Positions 44,356-52,903 of a stretch of DNA of 64,000 nt are shown one piece after another; position 1 is the stretch's first letter, and the number at the start of each line of letters is the position of its first letter. The stretch is from Bryobacteraceae bacterium (GTDB lineage Bacteria; Acidobacteriota; Terriglobia; Bryobacterales; Bryobacteraceae), in the NCBI GenBank assembly GCA_023384675.1, contig JAHDVK010000017.1:62001-126000 (forward strand). Direction: 5' to 3'. The position numbers and the translations under genes are program-made. Under the pieces are notes generated by a model. The model was not told where the DNA came from, ran no database searches, and worked only from the letters and a program-made list of their open reading frames with translations.

Positions 44356-44886
44356 ATGACCGACCAGGAACTGCCCCAAGCCGAACTTGCGCCCGAAACA
44401 GCCGAAGCCGCCGAACCGGAAGCGCCCGCCGGCGACCTCGCGGCCGAACGCGATCAGCTTCTCTGCGAAAAGGCCGAACTCCAGGAAATGCTCCTCCGCC
44501 GCGCCGCCGAGTTCGATAACTTCCGCAAACGCACCGACCGCGAACGCGCCGAATTGATCGAGTTCGCCGCCGCGGACGCCCTCAAGGCCCTGCTGCCCAT
44601 CATCGATGACTTCGAACGCGCCCTGGCCCAACCCTGCGCGGACACACCTTATGCCGAGGGCGTGGCCCTCATCCATCAGCGCCTGCTCGAAACCCTCCGC
44701 AAACTCGGCCTCGAACCCATCGAAGCCAAAGGCCAGCCCTTCGACCCCAATTTCCATAACGCCATCGAAATGGTCCCCACCGAAGAAGCCGAAGACCACA
44801 CCGTGCTCGACGACCTCCAGCGCGGCTACCTCTTCAAGGGCCGCCTGCTGCGCCCCTCCATGGTGCGCGTGGCCTCCCGCGGATAA
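44356..44886 (+). CDS. grpE: Nucleotide exchange factor GrpE
   Basis: A 176-residue co-chaperone for DnaK. The acidic N-terminal tail (1-35) is followed by a long coiled coil (AERDQLLCEKAELQEMLLRRAAEFDNFRKRTDRER) and the beta domain with FDPNFHNAIEMVPTEE and LQRGYLFKGRLLRPSMVRV. Length is normal. dnaJ begins immediately after the stop, but dnaK is not next to it, so the DnaK partner must lie elsewhere. Confidence 0.96.
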   Translation: MTDQELPQAELAPETAEAAEPEAPAGDLAAERDQLLCEKAELQEMLLRRAAEFDNFRKRTDRERAELIEFAAADALKALLPIIDDFERALAQPCADTPYAEGVALIHQRLLETLRKLGLEPIEAKGQPFDPNFHNAIEMVPTEEAEDHTVLDDLQRGYLFKGRLLRPSMVRVASRG

Positions 44887-44892
44887 GTGCCT

Positions 44893-46023
44893 ATGCCTGC
44901 CGCCAAGCGCGATTACTACGAGGTCCTCGGCGTTGGCCGCGCCGCCGGAGAATCCGAACTCAAAAGCGCCTACCGCAAACTCGCGCTGAAATACCATCCC
45001 GACCGCAACCCCGGCGACAAGCAGGCCGAGGAGCGCTTCAAGGAAGCCGCCGAAGCCTACAGCGTGCTCAGCGACGCCGATAAACGCCGCGCCTACGACG
45101 CCTACGGCCATGCCGGGCTCGGCGCATCCGGCGCCGCCCCCGACTTCAATGCCGACGCCTTCTCCGATTTCGCCGATATCTTCGGCGACTTCTTCGGCTT
45201 CGGCGACCTGTTCGGCGGCGGAGGCGGCGCCCGCCGCCGCACACGCGCCCAACGCGGCGACGACGTCCGCTACGATCTCGAAATCAGCTTCGAAGACTCC
45301 ATGCGCGGTCTCGAAGAACACATCCAGGTCCCGCGCATGGAAGCCTGTGACACTTGCAACGGTACCGGCGCGGAGGCCGAAGACGGCTGGACCACCTGCT
45401 CCGTCTGCCGCGGCCGCGGCGAGGTCTTCTACCAGCAGGGCTTCCTGTCCATCCGCAAAACCTGCGGCCAGTGCGGCGGCCGCGGCAAGATCCTGCGCCG
45501 CCCCTGCCGCAAGTGCAAGGGCGATGCCTACATCCAAACCACCAAGAAACTCAAGGTGAAAATCCCGGCGGGCGTCGACACGGGTATGAAGCTCCGCGTC
45601 GGCGGCGAAGGCCAGCCCGGCTCCAACGGCGGCCCCCCCGGCGATCTCTACGTCTTCCTCTCCGTCGCGCCGCATCCCGTCTTCGAGCGCAAGGAATACG
45701 ACCTCCACTGCGTCGTTCCCATCAACATCGCCCAGGCCGCGCTCGGCACCGAAATCCACGTGCTCACCTTCGACGGCCTCGAGACCCTCAAGGTGCCCGA
45801 CGCCATTCAGAGCGGCGAAACGCTCCGCCTGAAGAACAAGGGCGTGCCCTTCGTCAACGGCGGCGGGCGCGGCGACCTCATCGTCCACATCGATGTGAAA
45901 ACCCCGCGCAAACTCAACCGCGAACAGCGCAAACTCCTCGAACAGCTCCGCGACACCCTGCCCGCCGAGAACGAACCCCAGGAAAAATCGCTGCTCGACA
46001 AACTGAAGGATTACCTGATGTGA
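44893..46023 (+). CDS. dnaJ: Chaperone protein DnaJ
   Basis: A 376-residue co-chaperone from ATG 44893; GTG at 44887 is an alternative. The J-domain has the HPD triad in [10 protein letters not shown], then a G/F-rich linker ([13 protein letters not shown]), a zinc-binding domain with [24 protein letters not shown] and CRKCKGDA, and the substrate-binding C-domain ending KLKDYLM. The fourth zinc motif departs from CxxCxGxG after the glycine. The stop overlaps the ilvA start by 4 bases (GTGA). Confidence 0.95.
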   Translation: MPAAKRDYYEVLGVGRAAGESELKSAYRKLALKYHPDRNPGDKQAEERFKEAAEAYSVLSDADKRRAYDAYGHAGLGASGAAPDFNADAFSDFADIFGDFFGFGDLFGGGGGARRRTRAQRGDDVRYDLEISFEDSMRGLEEHIQVPRMEACDTCNGTGAEAEDGWTTCSVCRGRGEVFYQQGFLSIRKTCGQCGGRGKILRRPCRKCKGDAYIQTTKKLKVKIPAGVDTGMKLRVGGEGQPGSNGGPPGDLYVFLSVAPHPVFERKEYDLHCVVPINIAQAALGTEIHVLTFDGLETLKVPDAIQSGETLRLKNKGVPFVNGGGRGDLIVHIDVKTPRKLNREQRKLLEQLRDTLPAENEPQEKSLLDKLKDYLM

Positions 46024-47558
46024 GCACGGCCCCCGGCCCTGAACGCCTGCCCGACTACCTCTCGCGCATCCTTACCGCGCGCGTCTACGACGTCGCCATC
46101 GAATCGCCGCTCGAACGCGCGCCGTTGCTGTCCGCGCGCCTCAACACCAAGGTCCTGCTCAAGCGGGAGGACCAGCAGCCTGTCTTCTCCTTTAAGCTCC
46201 GCGGCGCTTACAACAAAATGAGCGGCCTCTCCGCGGAAACCCTCGCCCGCGGCGTCGTCGCCGCCTCGGCGGGCAATCACGCCCAGGGCGTCGCCCTCGC
46301 CGCCGCCCGCCTCCACTGCCACGCCACCATCGTCATGCCCGTCACCACGCCGCGGATCAAGGTGGATGCCGTCGCCGCCCGCGGCGCGCAGGTCGTCTTG
46401 CACGGCGAATCCTACGACGACGCGTATCGCCACGCCGCCGCGCTCGCCGCTGAGTCCGGCGCCACCTTCATCCATCCCTACGATGATCCCGACATCATCG
46501 CGGGCCAGGGCACCATCGCCATGGAAATCCTCCTGCGCCACCCCCAGCCCATCACCGCCGTCTTCGTCCCTGTCGGCGGCGGCGGTCTGCTCGGCGGAGT
46601 CGCCGCCTACATCAAACGCGTCCGCCCGGATATCAAGGTCGTCGGCGTCGAACCCGTCGATGCCGCCACCATGCACGCCGCGCTCGAAGCCGGCGCGCCC
46701 GTCCGCCTCAAACACGTGAACCTCTTCGCCGACGGCGTTGCCGTCAAGCAGGCCGGCACGGAGACCTTCCGCCTCGCCGCCCTCTACGCCGACGAAATCG
46801 TTACCGTCACCACCGACGAAATCTGCGCCGCCATCAAGGATGTCTTCGAGGACACCCGCTCGATCCTCGAACCCGCGGGCGCGCTCTCCGTCGCGGGCCT
46901 CAAAACCTTTGCCGCCCGCGAGAATTGCGGCCCCGCCCACACCTTAATCGCGGTCACCACCGGCGCCAATATGAATTTCGACCGGCTCCGTTTCGTCGCC
47001 GAACGCGCCGAAATCGGCGAACATCGCGAAACGCTTTTCGCAGCCACTATCCCCGAAACTCCCGGCTCATTCAAAACCTTTTGCCGCCTGCTCGGCCCCC
47101 GCCTGGTCACTGAGTTTAACTATCGCTACGCCGGCCCGCCCGACGCCCAGGTCTTCGTCGGCCTCCAGGTCGCCTCCCTCGAAGAAGCCGCCACCCTCTT
47201 TCATGCCATCGAATCCGCCGGTATCCGCGTCCTGGATCTTGCGGGTAACGAACTCGCCAAACAGCACCTCCGCCACCTCTCGGGCGGACGCGCCCCCCAT
47301 GTCGAACACGAACGCCTCTTCCGCTTCGAATTCCCCGAACGCCCCGGCGCATTAATGCGCTTCCTCGACCAACTCTCCCCCAACTGGAACATCAGCCTCT
47401 TCCACTACCGCAACAACGGAGCGGATTACGGCCGCGTCCTCGCCGGCATCCAGGTCCCCCCGGAAGATCACGAAGCCTTCAACCAATTCCTCACCGCCCT
47501 CAACTTCCCCTACACCGAAGAAACCCAAAACCCCGCCGCCCAGCTATTTCTCGCATGA
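46020..47558 (+). CDS. ilvA: Threonine ammonia-lyase, biosynthetic
   Basis: A 512-residue PLP enzyme making 2-oxobutanoate from threonine for isoleucine synthesis. GTG at 46020 overlaps the dnaJ stop. K59 in [11 protein letters not shown] is the PLP lysine, [13 protein letters not shown] is the phosphate/substrate loop, and [10 protein letters not shown] the glycine-rich PLP-phosphate loop. The C-terminal ~180 residues contain two ACT-like regulatory domains ([15 protein letters not shown] and [16 protein letters not shown]) for isoleucine/valine control. The last ~15 codons recur ~1.2 kb downstream. Confidence 0.95.
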   Translation: MSTAPGPERLPDYLSRILTARVYDVAIESPLERAPLLSARLNTKVLLKREDQQPVFSFKLRGAYNKMSGLSAETLARGVVAASAGNHAQGVALAAARLHCHATIVMPVTTPRIKVDAVAARGAQVVLHGESYDDAYRHAAALAAESGATFIHPYDDPDIIAGQGTIAMEILLRHPQPITAVFVPVGGGGLLGGVAAYIKRVRPDIKVVGVEPVDAATMHAALEAGAPVRLKHVNLFADGVAVKQAGTETFRLAALYADEIVTVTTDEICAAIKDVFEDTRSILEPAGALSVAGLKTFAARENCGPAHTLIAVTTGANMNFDRLRFVAERAEIGEHRETLFAATIPETPGSFKTFCRLLGPRLVTEFNYRYAGPPDAQVFVGLQVASLEEAATLFHAIESAGIRVLDLAGNELAKQHLRHLSGGRAPHVEHERLFRFEFPERPGALMRFLDQLSPNWNISLFHYRNNGADYGRVLAGIQVPPEDHEAFNQFLTALNFPYTEETQNPAAQLFLA

Positions 47559-47589
47559 CTCGATCGGGCACGCGAACGCGGCGGACTTT

Positions 47590-47612
47590 AAGCCCCGAGC
47601 GTCAGCGAGGGG
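47590..47612. repeat. REP-like arm downstream of ilvA
   Basis: AAGCCCCGAGCGTCAGCGAGGGG matches 20 of 23 bases of the palindrome arm at 48377-48399. It sits at the 3' side of the HUH gene, so the gene is bracketed by related REP-like sequences. The rest of the 200-base gap up to 47758 holds no gene. Confidence 0.65.
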
Positions 47613-47758
47613 GAAGCAGAATCCGGGGCCGCGCCGCGATAACCTTCAACGCGCCGCCACCAACTTGATACCCAGGGTTCAACCCAGAGCAACTTCCGGA
47701 AAGCCCGCGTGAATCTGGCCCCATCTGCCAAACTCCCCCAGAATGCAACCGCCCCCTC

Positions 47759-48298
47759 TCACCGGCGCACCGCGCTTGCGATCTGCTCCGCAACGCCCGC
47801 GACCTCCCCGCCATATTCGGGAGCGACATACACAGCCATCGGCTCGCCCTGCCCATCAGCGACATAGCGCACGGCCGACCGCACACTCTCCGGCCTTCGC
47901 AACCGGCGCGTGCTGCCATGCCGCGTCCAGCGCCGATCCACCTCCGGCTCCAATCCCTGAAGTCTCCTTGTGGCCCAAACCTTCAAGTCCGTCATTACCC
48001 GCTCCGGCTCCACTTCAGCATCGACGACGGTATGAACGTGCCTTTCCCGAACATGCACCGCATGCAATATCCAACCTCGGTGGGCACAGGTCTCGCGAAT
48101 TGCCGCCAGTACTTGCTCACGGGCGGCAGCGTTCATGAAGTAAGACGGACTCGTTTGGCGGGCACGGTCGGCAGCTTCGAGACGAGGATCTGGCGGATGA
48201 AATGGCAAGCCGTTGTCACGAGGACGCCGCCGGAAAGAACCGCGGGCGTCACCGCGCAGGTGCGTGCCATAGCAGGTGAAAGTGAGCAGGTACGTCAT
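47759..48298 (-). CDS. HUH transposase-like protein (second RAYT-type gene)
   Basis: A 179-residue protein from ATG 48298 (MTYLLTFTCYGTHLRGDARGS). The HUH motif is H87-V-H89 in VRERHVHTVVDAE. The following helix reads VMTDLKVWATRRLQ, where ordinary Y1 transposases often have Tyr in the KxYxSR-like position; here it is Trp, so a different Tyr or altered chemistry must be assumed. RYVADGQGEPMAVY ends the core. It is shorter than the RAYT at 26.4 kb and only distantly similar. It lies between REP-like arms and the ilvA duplication. Confidence 0.8.
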   Translation of the reverse strand: MTYLLTFTCYGTHLRGDARGSFRRRPRDNGLPFHPPDPRLEAADRARQTSPSYFMNAAAREQVLAAIRETCAHRGWILHAVHVRERHVHTVVDAEVEPERVMTDLKVWATRRLQGLEPEVDRRWTRHGSTRRLRRPESVRSAVRYVADGQGEPMAVYVAPEYGGEVAGVAEQIASAVRR

Positions 48299-48375
48299 TT
48301 TCGCCCTCATCATACGACAGCCCGCACACGTCCACCCGGCTGTTCCAATCACCACAAAGAGAGACAACACCACCT

Positions 48376-48436
48376 GAAGCCCCGACCGCCAGGGAGGGGC
48401 CTCGCTCGCTCACCCCTCCCTGGCGGTCGGGGCTTC
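48376..48436. repeat. 24-bp perfect REP-like palindrome
   Basis: The arms 48376-48399 and 48413-48436 are perfect reverse complements (GAAGCCCCGACCGCC and AGGGAGGGG on the left), with a 13-base loop. It lies ~78 bases upstream of the HUH gene start, where RAYT genes typically have their REP substrates. Confidence 0.85.
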
Positions 48437-48721
48437 GGACTCGGCCTCGACAGGGACAGTCTGAGACCACCCCTTCGCCAGTATCAGGCCTTCCGCGCTC
48501 CGCTCCGCCTCCTCCACCCGCTTTGACCCAACCGGCCCAATCGGATTGCTTCGCCGCGCCCCCATCCCCGCCCAAACGGCGCCGGATTCCGCCCTCTCCC
48601 ATCCTTGCCACCCCGCTTCACGCTCTCGTCCACCCCCAATCCCCTTGAAATCCGGCCCAAAGTGCCAGACCCGCGCATAAAATTCTGCCAGTCCACGAAA
48701 GAGCCAGATCAGGCTGACACC
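48437..48721. other. C-rich gap without a gene
   Basis: The gap from 48299 to 48866 is ~570 bases. Apart from the palindrome and the ilvA remnant, this part is strongly pyrimidine (C) rich on the plus strand. I see no start with a ribosome site, no hairpin with a T-run and no conserved protein segment. Confidence 0.5.
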
Positions 48722-48770
48722 TTCACCCGAAGAAACCCAAAACCCCGCCGCCCAACTCTTCCTCGCGTGA
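48722..48770 (+). pseudogene. Second copy of the 3' end of ilvA
   Basis: Bases 48728-48754 are identical to 47516-47542 in ilvA, and the copy runs on to a TGA at 48768-48770. It encodes [13 protein letters not shown] and stop, exactly the ilvA end, but five base changes are all synonymous. One extra C at 48726-48728 shifts the frame upstream. It is a remnant, separated from ilvA by the HUH gene region. Confidence 0.8.
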
Positions 48771-48866
48771 TCCCGCCAAACCTACGCGTCATCGTGCGGC
48801 GGGCATCAGCCACGCGAACATCCGAAAACAACTCCCGTAAGCCGCCCCACCGCTATCCACCGTGGA

Positions 48867-51281
48867 TCAGGGACGGGACAGCGAACGTGTCACCTGGACC
48901 GAAGTAAACGCGCCATTCGGCAGGAAGCGCAATGCGATGGCGCTGCCCGCGCCGCCGGTCACCTCAATCTCAAGCGTGCCCCATCGATCCGCAACTGCCG
49001 GGAGAAGGTCCGTCAGCGGCACCGCCCGATGCCCCTCCGCCGGAAGCAGGATCTGACCCGAGCCGATCACTTGTCCCCCCGCGTCTCTCGCTGTCAGCTT
49101 GAATAGCGAGCCTTCCGTGGGGTGGGCATTCGCCAGTGCGATGGCGGTCAACAGGCCGCCCGTATTGTCGAATGGCGCCATGAGCAGGCCACCCGCCGGC
49201 ATCAGCGGGACCGCCGCGGCTTGACCCAGTTGTCCTGGCAACTTCCGCTCGAAGAGCACCATGCCCCCGACCCGGCGATCCGAGTCCACGCGCACCAGCC
49301 CGCTCACCGGCGAATCCCCCACCGGCGGCAAGTGGATCGTGCGCGTGTCTCCTCCGCGAAGCTCGATTTCAGCCCCATTCATGCCTTGTGGCCAAGGCCA
49401 GGCAGTCCCGGCGCTGGCGGCCAGGCCGGTGATCCGCACCCGGGCCGTCTCTGCCTCCAGGTTGCTGACTTGCAGTGTGCTGGAGAACCCGCCTCCGGCC
49501 GCAATGTGCGGAAACAGGAAATGCCCGCCGGACAAGGGCGGAGTCTCAAACAGGCCATGACCTTCCACGCTCGAGAGCACGCCCTCGGGGGTGAAGCGGA
49601 GTGGGACTGCCCCCACGGTTCCGCCGCTGCTGAGGAGTTCAATCGATCCTTTCCGGAGTTTCAACTCGGGCATAAGCTCACTCAGCAGAAAGGCACGGTG
49701 GCTCAGAGCCGCTAAGCCGGGCAGGGCCGCCCTGTGGAAGGGCTGTCCGCCCTCATTGAACGCCAGAATCCGGAGGGTTGCTGCGTTTCCCGGGTGGCTG
49801 TTCGAGATGGCCAGCCCGGTCAGCATTCCGCCAGTTTCATCGAACGGGAAAAGGAAGCGCGCCGGCGCGGTCCGGCGTAGAGGCATCGCCGACTCCTGAA
49901 TGCCCTGCTCAAGGTTCCGGCGGAACAAGACTGTTCCCGCCACCTCGCGCGCCGAGGAAACCCGTGCCCAGCCACTCTGCGGCAACTGGGTTTCACCCAA
50001 GGTCTCCAAGGCCACCGACCCGCCCGGCGGAACGACCACCGGATCCCCTGCCACGCCCGTCTGGAACCGGAGCGGCCACGGCCTTCCATCGCCCGTCAAG
50101 GCCTCGATTCGAACAGTTTCCGGCGTCGCATGCGGGTTGGTTAGAATCAACGAAGTCGTGAATCCTCCCCCGTCGGCAATGTGCGGTATCGTCTGCCCAG
50201 GCGGCTGGCGCCGCGGTACTTCCACAACGAGCGCCGTCCCCAGCGGACGGGGGTATCCACCAGCGGAGATCTCCAGTTCGCCCGGAGTTTGGCTGGTCTT
50301 CCTCGCCGGGTCAACATGCACGACGACCGTTGCCGGCACCAGCGGTTCCGGCGTCTGTACCGATAACCACCCCCCCTGCCCGCGAGCAAACACCGAATAG
50401 CCCACACCCCCTTCGCCAATCAGCGAGACATTCAACGTCTGCGGAGGCGGTGTCTTCCCCTCCTCCACCTCGAACTCCAGCACCTCCGGAAAGAAGCGCA
50501 GATTGGGGCGCGGCCTCGTCTTCCAGAACTCGACGGTGAGATCCATCCTTCGCAGTGGCAGGAAGACAGTGAATAGCTCAAGAGGGAGTGTGATCGTATG
50601 GATGCTGCCATCGGGCATCACGGATGCGTCGACTCCCAATCCCAATCGGCCCCAGGAGTTGGCGGGGACCACAGCCCGCCCAACACCTTTGAACCAGGTG
50701 CTGCCTTGCCAGGAAGGAACGCCCAGGGGGGCGATTTCTGCCACGGTTCCCTCACGTGCGTGGGCATAGAAGCGCACATATCCCGTGAATCGTCCACGTG
50801 TGCCCGGCGGAATGTACACAATTGCAGGGTTCGATTCCACCTCCAGGCCGGCGTCCGGATCCCAGAGCAAGAGATCGATCACCGCTGACACGGGAGAACC
50901 GATACCATCCGCCACTTCGAAAGGAATTTTGTGCCTGCCTGCCGCCAGGCCCGCGGGCAGTGTCAGAAACGCAGTGACATCTCGCAGAACTTGCGCGGGC
51001 GAGAGGTAAACGACTGAGGGCTCAAAGCGCACCCAGGGGACACTGCTCGTCAACCTCCCCACAGTGGACGTATCCGGCTCACTGTAATACCGCAGTGAGA
51101 TTGTGACCGGAACGATTGATCCGGGACGGTTGGCCGCGTGTTTGTATACATTGAATGGGCTATCACGATTAATGTAGTCGATATGCCCGGCCGCCGGTGG
51201 CGCGGCGGCCGCCACCAGGAGAGCCATCATCCACATCCTGTTCAGGGTACGCGGAGTTCTTGACTTCTTCTCCGAGTTCAT
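48867..51281 (-). CDS. Secreted modular beta-sandwich protein with A-B-A-B repeats
   Basis: An 804-residue protein with a signal peptide or anchor (~15-32, ends APPAAG). Residues ~33-250 are two Ig-like domains; ~258-355 resembles a BACON-type domain (LRFFPEVLEFEVEEG). From ~363 four ~105-residue modules alternate: A1 (IPHIADGGGFTTSLILTNPH, ~365), B1 (FPFDETGGMLTGLAISNSHP, ~478), A2 (FPHIAAGGGFSSTLQVSNLE, ~590) and B2 (APFDNTGGLLTAIALANAHP, ~702). Each ends with a RF-L/FTSV-type strand. Such modules are frequent in Solibacter surface proteins of unknown function; adhesion or matrix binding is a guess. Confidence 0.75.
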   Translation of the reverse strand: MNSEKKSRTPRTLNRMWMMALLVAAAAPPAAGHIDYINRDSPFNVYKHAANRPGSIVPVTISLRYYSEPDTSTVGRLTSSVPWVRFEPSVVYLSPAQVLRDVTAFLTLPAGLAAGRHKIPFEVADGIGSPVSAVIDLLLWDPDAGLEVESNPAIVYIPPGTRGRFTGYVRFYAHAREGTVAEIAPLGVPSWQGSTWFKGVGRAVVPANSWGRLGLGVDASVMPDGSIHTITLPLELFTVFLPLRRMDLTVEFWKTRPRPNLRFFPEVLEFEVEEGKTPPPQTLNVSLIGEGGVGYSVFARGQGGWLSVQTPEPLVPATVVVHVDPARKTSQTPGELEISAGGYPRPLGTALVVEVPRRQPPGQTIPHIADGGGFTTSLILTNPHATPETVRIEALTGDGRPWPLRFQTGVAGDPVVVPPGGSVALETLGETQLPQSGWARVSSAREVAGTVLFRRNLEQGIQESAMPLRRTAPARFLFPFDETGGMLTGLAISNSHPGNAATLRILAFNEGGQPFHRAALPGLAALSHRAFLLSELMPELKLRKGSIELLSSGGTVGAVPLRFTPEGVLSSVEGHGLFETPPLSGGHFLFPHIAAGGGFSSTLQVSNLEAETARVRITGLAASAGTAWPWPQGMNGAEIELRGGDTRTIHLPPVGDSPVSGLVRVDSDRRVGGMVLFERKLPGQLGQAAAVPLMPAGGLLMAPFDNTGGLLTAIALANAHPTEGSLFKLTARDAGGQVIGSGQILLPAEGHRAVPLTDLLPAVADRWGTLEIEVTGGAGSAIALRFLPNGAFTSVQVTRSLSRP

Positions 51282-51441
51282 AACCGGATTATCTCAAAAT
51301 GCCGCCCAATTTCCAGGGGGGATCGGCGCGATAACAGATCGCGTTTCCTGACTCGCGCCTGTCTCCTCACGCGGCCGCAAGCAGCTCGACCCGCTGCAGG
51401 GTCTCAGCGAACCTGCCCCCAATAGTACGATGAGGGGAACC

Positions 51442-52371
51442 ATGTTCCCCGTTCTGCATTCGGTTTCTTATGCCGGCGCGTGGCCCGGCCACTCGTGCCT
51501 GTCTGTGGAAGCGTTTCTCGATAAAGCGGCTGAACTCGGATACCGCGCCATCGCGCTGGTAGCCAAGCGGCCTCATCTGTCGCCCCACGACTATGACCCC
51601 GCCGCCTGCCGCAACCTGCGCGAAGCCATCGGCGCGCGCGGGCTGTCGCTCGAAGCCCTGATGGGCTACACCGATTTCACTTGCGCCATCGACCGCCCCG
51701 GCATTCCGTCGGCCGAGATGAACGCCGCCTATGTGGGCACGCTCGCTCAGCTTGCGGCCGAACTCGGCGCGCCCCGCCTGCGCATCTTCTCCGGCTACGA
51801 ACGCGCCGGGGTGGCCTACGAAACGCAATACACCGAACTCGTGCGCGGCTTACGCATGGCTTCGCGCGCGGCCGGGCCGTTTCCCGTCACGCTCCTGCTG
51901 CAAAACCATCACGACCTCGCCGTGCACCACACCCAACTCGCGTGGCTGATGCGGGAACTCGATGCGCCCAACATCAAGCTCGCCTTCGATGCCTGGGCGC
52001 CCTTCCTGCAAGGCTTGAGCGGCGACGCGATGAAAGAGGCCGTGCGCGCCGTCGCGCCCTGGATCGCCTGGACCACCGTGGCCGACTACCAGCGTCAGCC
52101 GCGCTTCCTCTATCATCCCGACGTGGTGAACTACTCGCGCCACCCGCAGGATCTGCTGCGCGCCATGCCCTGCGGCGCCGGCGAAGTGGATTACGCCTCC
52201 TTTTTCGCGGCCCTGCGCGAGATCAACTACACTGGTCCAGTAGCGTACGAAATGTGCGCAGTGCTGGAGGGTGGCGGTTCGATCGAAAACCTCGATGCCG
52301 CCGCGCGCACTTTCCTGAAGTGGCTCGCCGGCTTCGTGAAGCCCGCCCCCCGGCGTAAGAAATCACGTTAG
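51442..52371 (+). CDS. Sugar phosphate isomerase/epimerase-like TIM-barrel protein
   Basis: A 309-residue AP-endonuclease-2/xylose-isomerase-like barrel. GAGGGG lies just before ATG 51442, which decides the start over an ATG at 51430. Features: YRAIALVAKRPHLSPHD, LRIFSGYERAGVAYE, LLLQNHHDLAVHH (metal His), NIKLAFDAWAPF (Asp), and GEVDYASFFAALREINYTGPVAYEM (final Glu). The reaction is likely isomerisation or epimerisation of a sugar or its phosphate. First gene of a tight set with a basic protein, selD and pyrF. Confidence 0.85.
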   Translation: MFPVLHSVSYAGAWPGHSCLSVEAFLDKAAELGYRAIALVAKRPHLSPHDYDPAACRNLREAIGARGLSLEALMGYTDFTCAIDRPGIPSAEMNAAYVGTLAQLAAELGAPRLRIFSGYERAGVAYETQYTELVRGLRMASRAAGPFPVTLLLQNHHDLAVHHTQLAWLMRELDAPNIKLAFDAWAPFLQGLSGDAMKEAVRAVAPWIAWTTVADYQRQPRFLYHPDVVNYSRHPQDLLRAMPCGAGEVDYASFFAALREINYTGPVAYEMCAVLEGGGSIENLDAAARTFLKWLAGFVKPAPRRKKSR

Positions 52372-52381
52372 GGAGAAACCG

Positions 52382-52891
52382 ATGGCATTCAATCGCACGC
52401 AGGCGCAGAAGCTCTGCACGAAGGCGGAACTCGAACTGTTCGTCAAGAGCCTGCCGGCTGAGATGAAAGATCTCACGCGCGCGCAAGTGCTGCGGAAGTT
52501 GCAGTCCGCGCGGCGGCTGCGCGATAAGCAGCAGGACCTGTTCCGCCGCCAGCGGCTCGCTTCGCGCGACCGCAGCGGCGCGAAAGACGGCAAGTCCGGC
52601 ATCGCCAACGTCCGCACGGAGCAAAAACTGGCGCTGTTCAACGAAGCGCTGGCGCGCTTCGAGAAGCGGCTCGAGCAGCTCGACCAGGCCGCCGCGCGCG
52701 AAGCCGCAAAGGCGGAAAAAGCCGCTCAAAAGGCGGCAAAACCCGTCAAAAAGACGTCAAGAAGCGCAAAAACGACGACACCGGCGTTCGCCAAGGACAA
52801 TCGCCTCGCCAAGTCGAATGTGCCCCGCCAGCAGGCCCATTCCGCCTCCCGGAACCGCCGCGCGCAGGGCCGCAAAGACAATCGCGGCTAA
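52382..52891 (+). CDS. Small very basic protein, function unknown
   Basis: A 169-residue protein, Lys/Arg/Ala rich. Residues 1-~110 look helical and coiled-coil-like (LCTKAELELFVKSLPAEMKDLTR, ARFEKRLEQLDQAAARE). The last ~60 residues are low-complexity and basic (KTSRSAKTTTPAF, NRRAQGRKDNRG), similar to histone-H1-like tails. Nucleic-acid binding is likely but not shown. It starts 10 bases after the isomerase stop and 12 bases before selD, so it is in their transcript. Confidence 0.7.
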   Translation: MAFNRTQAQKLCTKAELELFVKSLPAEMKDLTRAQVLRKLQSARRLRDKQQDLFRRQRLASRDRSGAKDGKSGIANVRTEQKLALFNEALARFEKRLEQLDQAAAREAAKAEKAAQKAAKPVKKTSRSAKTTTPAFAKDNRLAKSNVPRQQAHSASRNRRAQGRKDNRG

Positions 52892-52903
52892 ACTGAGTTC
52901 TGG

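Noticed and set aside
44332-45888. 518-codon minus-strand frame across grpE and dnaJ
   Set aside because: Alanine/glycine/valine-rich antisense shadow; both sense genes are well-recognised families.
45354-46019. Long frame upstream of ilvA in the same frame
   Set aside because: It lies inside dnaJ in another frame and is Arg/Pro-rich; the IlvA start is at the GTG that overlaps the dnaJ stop.
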